Origin: Streptomyces sp. GS7
GTDB lineage: Bacteria > Actinomycetota > Actinomycetes > Streptomycetales > Streptomycetaceae
NCBI RefSeq assembly: GCF_009834125.1
Contig: NZ_CP047146.1
Location: 7,054,501 to 7,118,500 of the forward strand
Length of the DNA: 64,000 bases
Direction of reading: 5' to 3'
Part shown: positions 55,172-62,472 of the stretch, piece by piece
Layout: every line of letters starts with the position of its first letter
Numbering within the stretch: the first letter of the stretch is position 1
The notes under the pieces: model-generated
Seen by the model: only the letters and a program-made list of their open reading frames with translations
What the model was told of the DNA's origin: nothing
Databases searched by the model: none
Position numbers and translations under genes: made by a program

Positions 55172-56100
55172 GGGCCAGCGTTCTCTACGACGCGCCGGGG
55201 CCGAAGGCCAGGGCACGCAACCGCGTCTACAGCGTCATCGGCGCGCTGGCGGTGCTCGGCCTGCTGGCCTTCGCCGTACTGCGGCTGGCCTCCAAGGGCC
55301 AGTTGGACCCGGCGGTGTGGCGGATCTTCAACTACGCCGGGGTGCGCACCAGCATCCGCGACGGCGTACTGACGACCCTTCAGGTCTTCGCGGTCGCGGC
55401 GGTGCTGTCGCTGCTCCTGGGCGTACTGCTCGCGGTGGCCCGGCTGTCGGACCACAAGCCCGTCCGCTGGCTGGCGACCGGCTTCGTCGAACTGTTCCGC
55501 GCGGTACCGCTGCTGATCACGATCTACGCGCTGTGGGTCGTGCTGCTCACCAACCGCGACGCGCTGGGACTCACCGGCAGCCAGCCGCAGTTCTGGGCGC
55601 TGGTCGCCGGACTGACGGTCTACAACGGCTCGGTGCAGGCCGAGGTGCTGCGGGCCGGCATCAACTCCGTGCCCAAGGGCCAGAAGGAGGCCGCGTACGC
55701 GCTGGGCATGAGCAAGACGCAGGTCATGACGACGGTGCTGATGCCGCAGGCCGTCCGGGCGATGCTGCCGACGATCATCAGCCAGCTCGTGGTGACCCTC
55801 AAGGACACCTCGCTGGGCTACATCATCACCTTCGAGGAACTGCTCTACACCGCCCGCCTGATGAGCAGCAACATCATCGTCAACGGGAACGACACCTACA
55901 TCCCGGTGATCATCGTCGTCGGCAGCATCTACGTCGCGATGTGCCTGGCCCTGTCCGCGCTCGCCAACTGGATCGAGCGGCGCGGGCGCCGGGCCAGGAC
56001 CGGCATCGGCATGGCCGCGGCCGCCGAACCGGTCACCGCCACCGACCCGATGGAGGCCGCCGGCGCGGCCCCGGACGGCGCGGCGGGCACCAAGGGCTGA
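55165..56100 (+). CDS. gluD: Glutamate ABC transporter permease
   Basis: A 311-residue permease with a polar N-terminus and about six hydrophobic segments. The EAA loop is KEAAYALGMSKTQVMTTVLMPQA near 172-195, and an Ala/Pro-rich tail follows. ATG 55165 has GAGG 7 nt upstream, supplied by the 104-bp repeat. ATG 55159 lies too close to that SD. It completes GluABCD, the importer for extracellular glutamate. Confidence 0.94.
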   Translation: MSGASVLYDAPGPKARARNRVYSVIGALAVLGLLAFAVLRLASKGQLDPAVWRIFNYAGVRTSIRDGVLTTLQVFAVAAVLSLLLGVLLAVARLSDHKPVRWLATGFVELFRAVPLLITIYALWVVLLTNRDALGLTGSQPQFWALVAGLTVYNGSVQAEVLRAGINSVPKGQKEAAYALGMSKTQVMTTVLMPQAVRAMLPTIISQLVVTLKDTSLGYIITFEELLYTARLMSSNIIVNGNDTYIPVIIVVGSIYVAMCLALSALANWIERRGRRARTGIGMAAAAEPVTATDPMEAAGAAPDGAAGTKG

Positions 56101-56140
56101 CGGGACGGTCAGCCACTCCCCGGCTGATACCGGACCGTCC

Positions 56141-56170
56141 GGAGGCGGTGGCAACGGCGCCACCGCCTCC
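56141..56170 (+). terminator. Terminator hairpin of gluABCD
   Basis: GGAGGCGGTGGC (56141-56152) and GCCACCGCCTCC (56159-56170) form a perfect 12-bp stem with a 6-nt loop, 40 bp after the gluD stop. Confidence 0.7.
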
Positions 56171-56285
56171 GTCACTTGACGCGAGCGGTCGCAATGGGTT
56201 GCATACGCTGTGTGATCACGCACCGGGCTCCAACTGCCAGTTCCCGCACGTCCCGTACGTACCGCCGGACCGAGGGAGCCGCGCC

Positions 56286-58175
56286 GTGGACCCGGTGATC
56301 GTCGTCGGGGCCGGTCCGGTCGGCCTCTCGGTCGCGCTCGCGCTCACCCGGCTCGGCGTCCCGGTCGTGGTCCTCGACGAGACCGGCGGCCAGGACGACA
56401 CCCGGCCCGCCCGCACCGCGGTGCTGCGCCCGGACACCGCGGCGTTCGTCGGCCGGCTCGGCTGCGTCGCCACCCTGGAGAGCGCCGGCACCCGCTGGTC
56501 GGCCTGGCGCACCATGCGCCGCCGCCGGCTGCTGGAACGTGTCGCCTTCGCCCCGTCCGGCGCCGCCGGTGCATCCGGTGCCGCGGCCCCGGCGGCCGCC
56601 GCGTCCCCGGTCCACCTCCCCCAGCACGCGCTGACCCGCGCGCTGCGCGCCGCGCTGGCCGATGAGCCGCTCGCCGAGGTCGCCACCGACAGCCGGCTGG
56701 CCGGCATCGAGCAGGACGAGCACGGCGTCACCGCGCACACCCGCGACCCCGACGGGACGTCGTGGCGCGGGAGTTACCTGGTCGGCTGCGACGGCCCGCG
56801 GTCCACCGTCCGCAAGCTGCTGGACATCCGCTTCCCGGGCCGGACGGCCGTCGAGCGGTACGCGGTGGCCGCGCTGCGCACCGAACTCCCCTGGCCCGGC
56901 GAGGCCCTGCTGCACCGCTCACCGGCCCGGCACGGCGGCGGCCCGGTCGCCGAGGTCTCCGCCCGCCCACTGGCCGGCGGCGTCTGGCGGCTGGACTGGC
57001 TGCTGCCACCGGGACGCGAACTGGTCACGCCGGACGCCCTGGTGGCGCGGATCCGCGACTCGCTGGCCGGCTGGACGGCGGACTCGGCGGCGGAGCCCGG
57101 CGACGACGGCGCCGGCGGGTACGCGCGCGGCCAGGGCCCGCTCGTCCCGCCGTACGAACTCCTCGACACCGGCGTGCACACCGTCCACCACCGGCTGGCG
57201 CGGACCTGGCGGCAGGGCCGCGCCTTCCTCGCCGGGGACGCCGCCCATCTGCTGGGCGCGCTCGGCACCCAGGGCCTGGACGAGGGGTTGCGGGACGCCG
57301 AGAACCTCGCCTGGAAGCTGGGCCTGGCCTGGCACCACGGCGCCTCCGAGACGCTGCTGGACAGCTACCAGGCCGAGCGCCGGGGCGCGGTAGCGGCCCG
57401 GCTGCGGGCCGCGGACTCGGCGCTGCCGCTGCTGCGGGACGGCGGCGCGGTCCGCTGGCGGACCGTTCTGCCGGGCGCGGCCCGGGGCCGCAGCACCCTG
57501 CTGACCGACGGCCATCTGGGCCGCGGACCGCTGGGCGCCGCGCCCACGTACGCCCGTACGCCGCTGGCACCGGCTGCCGGGCTGCCCGGTGAGACGGCGG
57601 TCGACACGGTTCCCGGCGGGCCGGTCGCGGATGTGGTGGTGACCGCCTCCGACGGGTCGGTGGTGCCGCTGCGCGAGCGCCTCGGGCAGGGGCTGCTGGT
57701 GGTGCTGGTGGCGCCCGGTACCGGAGTCTGGGACCGGCGGCACTGGCAGTCGGCGGGGCTGATGCCCCGGCTGACCAGCGCCGTCGGCGCGCTGCCGATG
57801 CGCGCCGAGATCCTGGTCACCGAGGCGTATCCGGGCGCCACCGCGCACACCGTGCTGGTCGTCCGACCCGACGGCCATCTGGTCACGGCGCTGTCCGGGG
57901 TCCGACCGGGCGGGCTGTCCGCCTGTGCGGACGCGGTCCGCGGCGGGGCGTACGGACGGGAGGCCGGGGAGCGCGCGGAGACCTCCGGCGCGCGGGGGGC
58001 CGGGGAGACCGCCGGAGCCGGTGGCGCCGGTGGAGCGGACGGGCCGGGCGGCGCCCCGGGGAACGGCTCCGGGGGCACGGCCGAGGGAGCCGCGGACGGC
58101 GCCTCCGGCGACACCGCGGGCACGTCCCCTGTTGACCCTCCGGGAAGCACCGTGCTTCACTCCGAGAGTGACTGA
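56286..58175 (+). CDS. FAD-dependent monooxygenase (PHBH fold)
   Basis: A 629-residue aromatic-ring hydroxylase-like flavoprotein. The Rossmann motif is VVGAGPVGLSVALALTR (residues 5-21), the DG motif is LVGCDGPRSTVRKLL near 165, and the GD motif is FLAGDAAHLLGALGTQGLDEGLRDAENLAWKL, shown here only by its key parts GDAAH near 318 and EGLRDAENL near 337. A thioredoxin-like C-terminal domain (about 440-560) and a Gly/Ala-rich 60-residue tail follow. GTG 56286 has GAGGGAG upstream. It lies before a cysteine-sulfur operon but is probably separate. The substrate is unknown. Confidence 0.88.
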   Translation: MDPVIVVGAGPVGLSVALALTRLGVPVVVLDETGGQDDTRPARTAVLRPDTAAFVGRLGCVATLESAGTRWSAWRTMRRRRLLERVAFAPSGAAGASGAAAPAAAASPVHLPQHALTRALRAALADEPLAEVATDSRLAGIEQDEHGVTAHTRDPDGTSWRGSYLVGCDGPRSTVRKLLDIRFPGRTAVERYAVAALRTELPWPGEALLHRSPARHGGGPVAEVSARPLAGGVWRLDWLLPPGRELVTPDALVARIRDSLAGWTADSAAEPGDDGAGGYARGQGPLVPPYELLDTGVHTVHHRLARTWRQGRAFLAGDAAHLLGALGTQGLDEGLRDAENLAWKLGLAWHHGASETLLDSYQAERRGAVAARLRAADSALPLLRDGGAVRWRTVLPGAARGRSTLLTDGHLGRGPLGAAPTYARTPLAPAAGLPGETAVDTVPGGPVADVVVTASDGSVVPLRERLGQGLLVVLVAPGTGVWDRRHWQSAGLMPRLTSAVGALPMRAEILVTEAYPGATAHTVLVVRPDGHLVTALSGVRPGGLSACADAVRGGAYGREAGERAETSGARGAGETAGAGGAGGADGPGGAPGNGSGGTAEGAADGASGDTAGTSPVDPPGSTVLHSESD

Positions 58176-58254
58176 TCACAGCTCGCGATTCTGGCGGAGG
58201 GTCCATCTGGACCTGGTCCGCTATGCGGGCTGCATGTGTCGTCCGTCCTGTTGA
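58168..58254 (+). CDS. Cys-rich leader peptide of the cysteine dioxygenase operon
   Basis: A 28-codon ORF that starts with GTG 58168 inside the end of the FAD monooxygenase gene and stops at 58254, 87 bp before the dioxygenase gene. The C-terminal half reads RRVHLDLVRYAGCMCRPSC. The pattern R-x-H-x-D-L-x-R followed by cysteines is what I recall of actinobacterial sulfur-gene leader peptides. It may couple downstream expression to Cys-tRNA supply through ribosome stalling. It is too short for homology certainty. Confidence 0.6.
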   Translation: MTDHSSRFWRRVHLDLVRYAGCMCRPSC

Positions 58255-58341
58255 TCCGCGGTTCTCCGGAATTCCCTTGCCCGCGCGGCCGTTCGGCGTT
58301 GCCCGGCCGCGCCTCTTCGCGATCACTCAGGACGGTATCCC

Positions 58342-58884
58342 GTGCCCGACCTACAGACTTCCGCGCGCCCGCGTGCCGCCGCCCAGGGCGGTGGCCCCAG
58401 CGCCTCCGAACTCCTCGACTTCGCCCACCGCACCGCCGCCGACACCGCGCTCGTCACCTCACTGCCGCTCGACCCCGAAGGCCGTACCTGGATCCGGCTG
58501 GACGGACCGGGCGGCAGCGAGGCGTGGCTGATCGGCTGGCCGCCCGGGACCGGCACCGGCTGGCACGACCACGGCGGCTCCCGGGGCGCGTTCGCGACGG
58601 CGGCCGGCGTGCTGACGGAGCAGTCGCTCGCCGTCCAACTCCCCACCGACGGCTGGAAAACGCTGGAACTCGCCGACGGCGTCGACCGGGAGCGCACGCT
58701 CCGCGACGGCCGCGGTCGGGCGTTCGGCCCGCACCATGTCCATCAGGTGCTCAACACCTCCGCGGACACCCACGCGGTGTCCGTGCACGCCTACTACCCG
58801 CCGCTGCCACTGATGCGCCGCTACAGCCGGACCGGTCCGGTGCTGCGGCTGGAAGAGGTCGAGCGTCCGGAGGAGTGGGCATGA
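58342..58884 (+). CDS. Cysteine dioxygenase family protein (cupin)
   Basis: A 180-residue cupin of the type I cysteine dioxygenase group, which oxidises cysteine to cysteine sulfinate with Fe(II). The His ligands are in GWHDHGGSRGAF near residue 75 and FGPHHVHQVLN near 133, with VHAYYPPL near the end. GTG 58342 follows AGGACGG. It is preceded by a Cys-rich leader peptide and followed by a rhodanese gene across a 104-bp repeat. The operon therefore deals with cysteine-derived sulfur. Confidence 0.88.
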   Translation: MPDLQTSARPRAAAQGGGPSASELLDFAHRTAADTALVTSLPLDPEGRTWIRLDGPGGSEAWLIGWPPGTGTGWHDHGGSRGAFATAAGVLTEQSLAVQLPTDGWKTLELADGVDRERTLRDGRGRAFGPHHVHQVLNTSADTHAVSVHAYYPPLPLMRRYSRTGPVLRLEEVERPEEWA

Positions 58885-58991
58885 GCGTGCGCAGCATGGG
58901 GGTCCCCCCGGCCGGAGGCTGGGGGAGAGTCATGGAAAGGTGCGCGCCGCGCGAATGCGGGGCCGAGCGGAGCGAGGTATCGGCATGAGCG
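58881..58991 (+). mobile_element. 104-bp ATGAG-flanked repeat, copy B (dioxygenase/rhodanese junction)
   Basis: ATGAGCG at 58881 (overlapping the dioxygenase stop) recurs at 58985 (rhodanese start), again exactly 104 bp later. GCATGGGGGTCCCCCCGGCC (58894-58913), GGCTGGGGGAG (58917-58927) and AGCGAGGTAT (58971-58980) match copy A at identical offsets. The 43-nt core between them differs. Confidence 0.7.
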
Positions 58992-59362
58992 CGGTCGACG
59001 AGTTGCTGGCACGGGCGCGGCGGACGCTGACTCGGGTCGGTCCGCGTGAGGCCGCCGCGCTCCAGGACACCGGGGGGCTGCTCGTGGACATCCGCTATGC
59101 GCAGCTGCGGGAGCGGGACGGCACCATTCCCGGTGCGCTGGTCGTCGAGCGCAACGAGCTGGAATGGCGACTCGACCCGACGGGCGAGCACCGTGCCCCC
59201 GAGGCGACCCATCGCGATCTGCCCGTCGTGGTGATCTGCAACGAGGGCTACGCCTCCAGCCTCGCCGCGGTCTCCCTGCGCGAGTTGGGCCTGCACCGCG
59301 CGACGGATCTGATCGGCGGCTTCCAGGCGTGGCGAGAGGCGGGCCTGCCGGTGGAGCGGTGA
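58985..59362 (+). CDS. Rhodanese-like sulfurtransferase
   Basis: A 125-residue single-domain rhodanese. The active-site loop is VICNEGYASS, with the persulfide cysteine near residue 84. VDIRYAQLRERDGTIPGA forms the expected Asp-Arg motif near 34. It moves sulfane sulfur to thiophilic acceptors. The ATG at 58985 uses the GAGG of the 104-bp repeat. It probably acts with the dioxygenase in cysteine sulfur handling. Confidence 0.88.
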   Translation: MSAVDELLARARRTLTRVGPREAAALQDTGGLLVDIRYAQLRERDGTIPGALVVERNELEWRLDPTGEHRAPEATHRDLPVVVICNEGYASSLAAVSLRELGLHRATDLIGGFQAWREAGLPVER

Positions 59363-59397
59363 CGGGAGGGCCCGTCGTCCGCCGCCGCGGCCGCCCT

Positions 59398-60105
59398 TCA
59401 GTCCTCCGGTATGTGCTGCTCCAGCAGTTCGGGGTCCTCGCCCTCCTCCTCCAGCGCCCGGCGTACGACGCGGAGGGCGAGGCCCTCGGAATAGCCCTTG
59501 CGCGCCAGCATGCCGGCCAGCCGGCGCAGCCGCTTCTCGCGGTCCAGGCCGCGGGTGGCCCGCAGCTTGCGGTCCACCAACTCGCGGGCGGTGGACTCCT
59601 CCTGGTCCGGGGCGAGACGGCCGACGGCCTCGTCGATCACGGCGGAGTCCACGCCCTTGGTGCGCAGCTCGCGGGCCAGCGCACGGCGGGCCAGGCCGCG
59701 GCCGTGGTGCCGGGATTCCACCCAGGCGCCGGCGAACGCCGCGTCGTCGATCAGCCCGACCTCCTCGAAGCGGGACAGCACCTCCTCCGCGGCCTCCTCG
59801 GGGATGCCCCGCTCCCGCAGGGCGTCCCCGAGCTGCTTTCGGGTACGCGGGCTCCCGGTGAGCAGGCGCAGGCAGATCGCCCGCGCCTGCTCCTCGGGCG
59901 TACGCGGCGGTCCCGACTCGGCCCTCGACGAGAGGGAACCACCGCCGTCCCTTCCGGCCGCGCCGTCCTCGCGGGCGGCGCCGGCCTCATGGGCGGCACC
60001 ACGCCGGCGAGTGGCGCGGCCCGCCCGGCCGTTACGGTCCTCGGGGTCGCCGGCAGCGCTGCGGAAGGAGTCCTCGCTGCTCGGCCAGTCCGTTCGCCGT
60101 GTCAT
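59398..60105 (-). CDS. recX: Regulatory protein RecX
   Basis: A 235-residue RecX with an extra Arg/Gly/Ala-rich N-terminal half (about 1-75) and three three-helix repeats in the C-terminal part (ICLRLLTGSPRTRKQLGDAL, then GLIDDAAFAGAWVESRHH, then LRRLAGMLARKGYSEGLA). RecX inhibits or modulates RecA filaments. ATG 60105 lies 6 nt after the recA stop, so it is probably co-translated from the recA transcript. Confidence 0.94.
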   Translation of the reverse strand: MTRRTDWPSSEDSFRSAAGDPEDRNGRAGRATRRRGAAHEAGAAREDGAAGRDGGGSLSSRAESGPPRTPEEQARAICLRLLTGSPRTRKQLGDALRERGIPEEAAEEVLSRFEEVGLIDDAAFAGAWVESRHHGRGLARRALARELRTKGVDSAVIDEAVGRLAPDQEESTARELVDRKLRATRGLDREKRLRRLAGMLARKGYSEGLALRVVRRALEEEGEDPELLEQHIPED

Positions 60106-60111
60106 CGCGGG

Positions 60112-61233
60112 CTAGCTCTTGGCCGCCGCGGCCTTGGTGCCCTTGGCGGCCTTGGGGGCCGCAGCCGGAGCGGCCTTGGCCGGCGCCTCCGCCGCGCCCG
60201 CCGCGTCCGCGCCGGGCTCCGCCGCCACGTCCTCCGGCTTCACGCCGATGCCCAGCTTCTCCTTGATCTTCTTCTCGATCTCGTTGGCCAGGTCCGGGTT
60301 GTCCTTGAGGAAGTTGCGGGCGTTCTCCTTGCCCTGGCCGAGCTGGTCGCCCTCGTAGGTGTACCAGGCGCCGGACTTGCGGATAAAGCCGTGCTCGACG
60401 CCCATGTCGATCAGACCGCCCTCGCGGCTGATGCCCTGGCCGTAGAGGATGTCGAACTCGGCCTGCTTGAAGGGCGGCGCGACCTTGTTCTTGACGACCT
60501 TGCAGCGGGTGCGGTTGCCGACCGCCTCGGTGCCGTCCTTCAGGGTCTCGATCCGGCGGATGTCGATCCGGACCGAGGCGTAGAACTTCAGCGCGCGGCC
60601 ACCGGTCGTGGTCTCCGGCGAGCCGAACATCACGCCGATCTTCTCGCGGAGCTGATTGATGAAGATGGCGGTGGTCTTGGACTGGTTGAGCGCGCTGGTG
60701 ATCTTGCGCAGCGCCTGGCTCATCAGCCGGGCCTGGAGGCCGACGTGCGAGTCGCCCATCTCACCCTCGATCTCGGCCCGCGGCACCAGGGCGGCGACGG
60801 AGTCGATCACGATCAGGTCGAGCGCACCGGAGCGGACCAGCATGTCCGTGATCTCCAGGGCCTGCTCGCCGTTGTCCGGCTGGGAGAGGATCAGGGCGTC
60901 GGTGTCCACGCCGAGCTTCCTGGCGTACTCGGGGTCGAGGGCGTGCTCGGCGTCGATGAACGCGACGGAGCCGCCGGCCTTCTGGGCGTTCGCCACGGCG
61001 TGCAGGGTCAGGGTCGTCTTACCGGAGGACTCCGGGCCGTAGACCTCGACGACCCGGCCGCGCGGGATGCCGCCGACGCCGAGCGCGACGTCGAGGGCGG
61101 TCGATCCGGTGGGGATGACCTCGATGGGTTCGTTGGGCCGCTCCCCCATGCGCATCACGGCGCCCTTGCCGAATTGCCGTTCAATCTGTGCGAGCGCGGC
61201 GTCCAGCGCCTTCTCGCGGTCGGTGCCTGCCAT
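60112..61233 (-). CDS. recA: Recombinase RecA
   Basis: A 373-residue RecA. The P-loop is GPESSGKTT (66-74), with [18 protein letters not shown] and [13 protein letters not shown], and the lysine/alanine-rich tail ([21 protein letters not shown]) is typical of streptomycetes. It performs strand exchange and activates LexA self-cleavage. ATG 61233 is used. A half-conserved SOS box lies 160 nt upstream. recX follows directly. Confidence 0.98.
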   Translation of the reverse strand: MAGTDREKALDAALAQIERQFGKGAVMRMGERPNEPIEVIPTGSTALDVALGVGGIPRGRVVEVYGPESSGKTTLTLHAVANAQKAGGSVAFIDAEHALDPEYARKLGVDTDALILSQPDNGEQALEITDMLVRSGALDLIVIDSVAALVPRAEIEGEMGDSHVGLQARLMSQALRKITSALNQSKTTAIFINQLREKIGVMFGSPETTTGGRALKFYASVRIDIRRIETLKDGTEAVGNRTRCKVVKNKVAPPFKQAEFDILYGQGISREGGLIDMGVEHGFIRKSGAWYTYEGDQLGQGKENARNFLKDNPDLANEIEKKIKEKLGIGVKPEDVAAEPGADAAGAAEAPAKAAPAAAPKAAKGTKAAAAKS

Positions 61234-61321
61234 GGGTTCCACCCGGTTTGCTTGAGTCGATCGCTTCACGTCCATGACGCTAACGCCTGCCACTGACAAT
61301 GCGCCCGGACCCGGCTCCGGC

Positions 61322-61331
61322 CTGTGGATAA
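61322..61331 (-). promoter_or_regulatory. DnaA-box-like site upstream of recA
   Basis: CTGTGGATAA is the exact complement of TTATCCACAG, as at 14468 and 3942. It is intergenic, about 90 bp before recA. Confidence 0.4.
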
Positions 61332-61393
61332 CCCCGCGAAATGCCCGGGAACCACCCCGGGTCGAGCGCGGGTCACGCGGCCGGATCCCCATG

Positions 61394-61407
61394 AGAATGG
61401 ATGTTCG
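61394..61407 (-). promoter_or_regulatory. SOS box upstream of recA
   Basis: On the minus strand the site reads CGAACATCCATTCT. The first half CGAAC is perfect and the second is degenerate, as I recall for the recA SOS/Cheo box of streptomycetes. It is 160 nt before recA. Confidence 0.65.
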
Positions 61408-61554
61408 ATTTTGGTGTCAAGCACACCACGACACCGCACCGGCAGCCGTCGGTCGCCGCGTCCCGCACGGTCGCGGCGGCAGGAGCGAGCGCAGCGTGCA
61501 CAGCGGCCGGGGGCCGTCGGCGGCCGGCCACGGAGGGCAGCGGGGGGCCGCCGC

Positions 61555-61749
61555 TCATTGCTTGTCGGACGGCACGTCCACCGCGACGCAGACCGCCCGC
61601 CAGACCTCTTTGGCGCTCCAACCCGCGTCCAGCGCCTCATGGACGGTACGGCCGCCGAGCTCGGACATCACGTGATCGCGCGCGAACGAGTCGGCGTAGC
61701 CCGCGCCGAAGTGGTCCGCCATCCGCTGCCAGAACACCGTCAACCGCAT
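61555..61749 (-). CDS. DUF3046 protein
   Basis: A 64-residue protein (MRLTVFWQRMADHFG ... DSFARDHVMSELGGRTV). It is the DUF3046 family found upstream of recA in actinobacteria, function unknown. No membrane or signal segment is seen. The 321-bp gap to recA contains the recA promoter, SOS box and a DnaA-like box. Confidence 0.9.
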   Translation of the reverse strand: MRLTVFWQRMADHFGAGYADSFARDHVMSELGGRTVHEALDAGWSAKEVWRAVCVAVDVPSDKQ

Positions 61750-61967
61750 GATTCCCGCTCCGCACCCACTCTGATCCGCCTCCGGCTCACGCCGCTCCCC
61801 GGCCTTACGGCCAGGGTGCCATTGTCCCGCCTGCCGACCGGCCCGCGCACCGCTCCCCGACTCCCCGGCTCTCCCACGGGACCTCTCCCGCACGCCGCCG
61901 TGTGGCGTCCGTCACCCGCTCGGTTAAGTCTCTGCCAAGAACGCGAATCGGGGTCCTGGCGCGGGGC

Positions 61968-61973
61968 TAGACT
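61968..61973 (+). promoter_or_regulatory. Possible -10 element before the M-box leader
   Basis: TAGACT fits the actinomycete -10 consensus and lies just before the predicted riboswitch start. No good -35 was found. Confidence 0.35.
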
Positions 61974-61983
61974 CTTAGAGGTT

Positions 61984-62155
61984 TGAAGAGGCACCTCGTT
62001 CGGTGAGGCGTCTTCACGGACACAGGCCACTGATCCCACCCGTCGAGAGACGCTCCGGATCAGGACAGGTCTCCCCGACCTAAGGGGTGACCCCAAGTGG
62101 CTTCCCCGGTAAGGGGATTACGCCGTGGAGTGCCAAAGCTCTGACGAGTTGGGGT
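61984..62155 (+). ncRNA. M-box (ykoK) magnesium riboswitch
   Basis: The leader contains the hallmark blocks of the M-box in order: CGTTCGGTGAGGC (from about 61997), ACAGGCCACTG, CGTCGAGAGACGC, GACCTAAGGGG, and CCGTGGAGTGCCAAAGCTCT followed by GACGAG. The CTCGT near 61995 can pair with the closing ACGAG near 62143 as stem P1. The same blocks occur in the B. subtilis M-box, which senses Mg2+. The downstream gene is an Nramp-family transporter, probably for Mg2+. Closed, Mg-bound RNA should reduce downstream expression. Confidence 0.85.
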
Positions 62156-62246
62156 GAGCCGCCCGGGTATTCCGGTCCGGCCTGCTCCTTGCCGAGTCGT
62201 TGCTGACGCGCACCGTTCGCGTCCCGACCGGAAGGAGGCGAGAGAC

Positions 62247-62324
62247 ATGGATTGCAGTTGCAGTAGTCCGGGCCATCATCGGCCCGCCGTCCGCCTGTCC
62301 TCGCACTCTTCCGGCACGCGGTAA
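62247..62324 (+). CDS. 25-residue upstream ORF between M-box and transporter
   Basis: ATG 62247 has a near-perfect SD (AAGGAGG, 8 nt upstream). The product begins MDCSCSSPGHHRPAV and contains two Cys, two His and several Ser. The ORF ends with TAA, 148 nt before the transporter start. The strong SD suggests it is really translated. It may act as a regulatory leader peptide downstream of the riboswitch. Confidence 0.6.
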   Translation: MDCSCSSPGHHRPAVRLSSHSSGTR

Positions 62325-62437
62325 CCACCTCCCCTGCGCGGCTTCCCCGCCGCTCCCCGCGCCCGCACGGCCCCGAGCCGTGACGGGTCGCCGTGCTGCG
62401 CTCCCGCGCAGGGGGGATGACTGCCGCGTGCCCCCAA

Positions 62438-62468
62438 TACCTCTCCCTCCGGGGGGACTTGGGAGGTA
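62438..62468 (+). promoter_or_regulatory. Hairpin able to hide the transporter SD
   Basis: TACCTCTCCC (62438-62447) can pair with GGGAGGTA (62461-62468), with a 2-nt bulge, burying the GGGAGG that serves the start at 62473. Pairing would block initiation unless opened. Confidence 0.5.
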
Positions 62469-62472
62469 CGCC

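Noticed and set aside
55065..58175. Single 1036-codon frame joining gluD and the FAD monooxygenase
   Set aside because: The first part is out of frame with gluD. The monooxygenase has its own SD and GTG at 56286, and a terminator lies between them.
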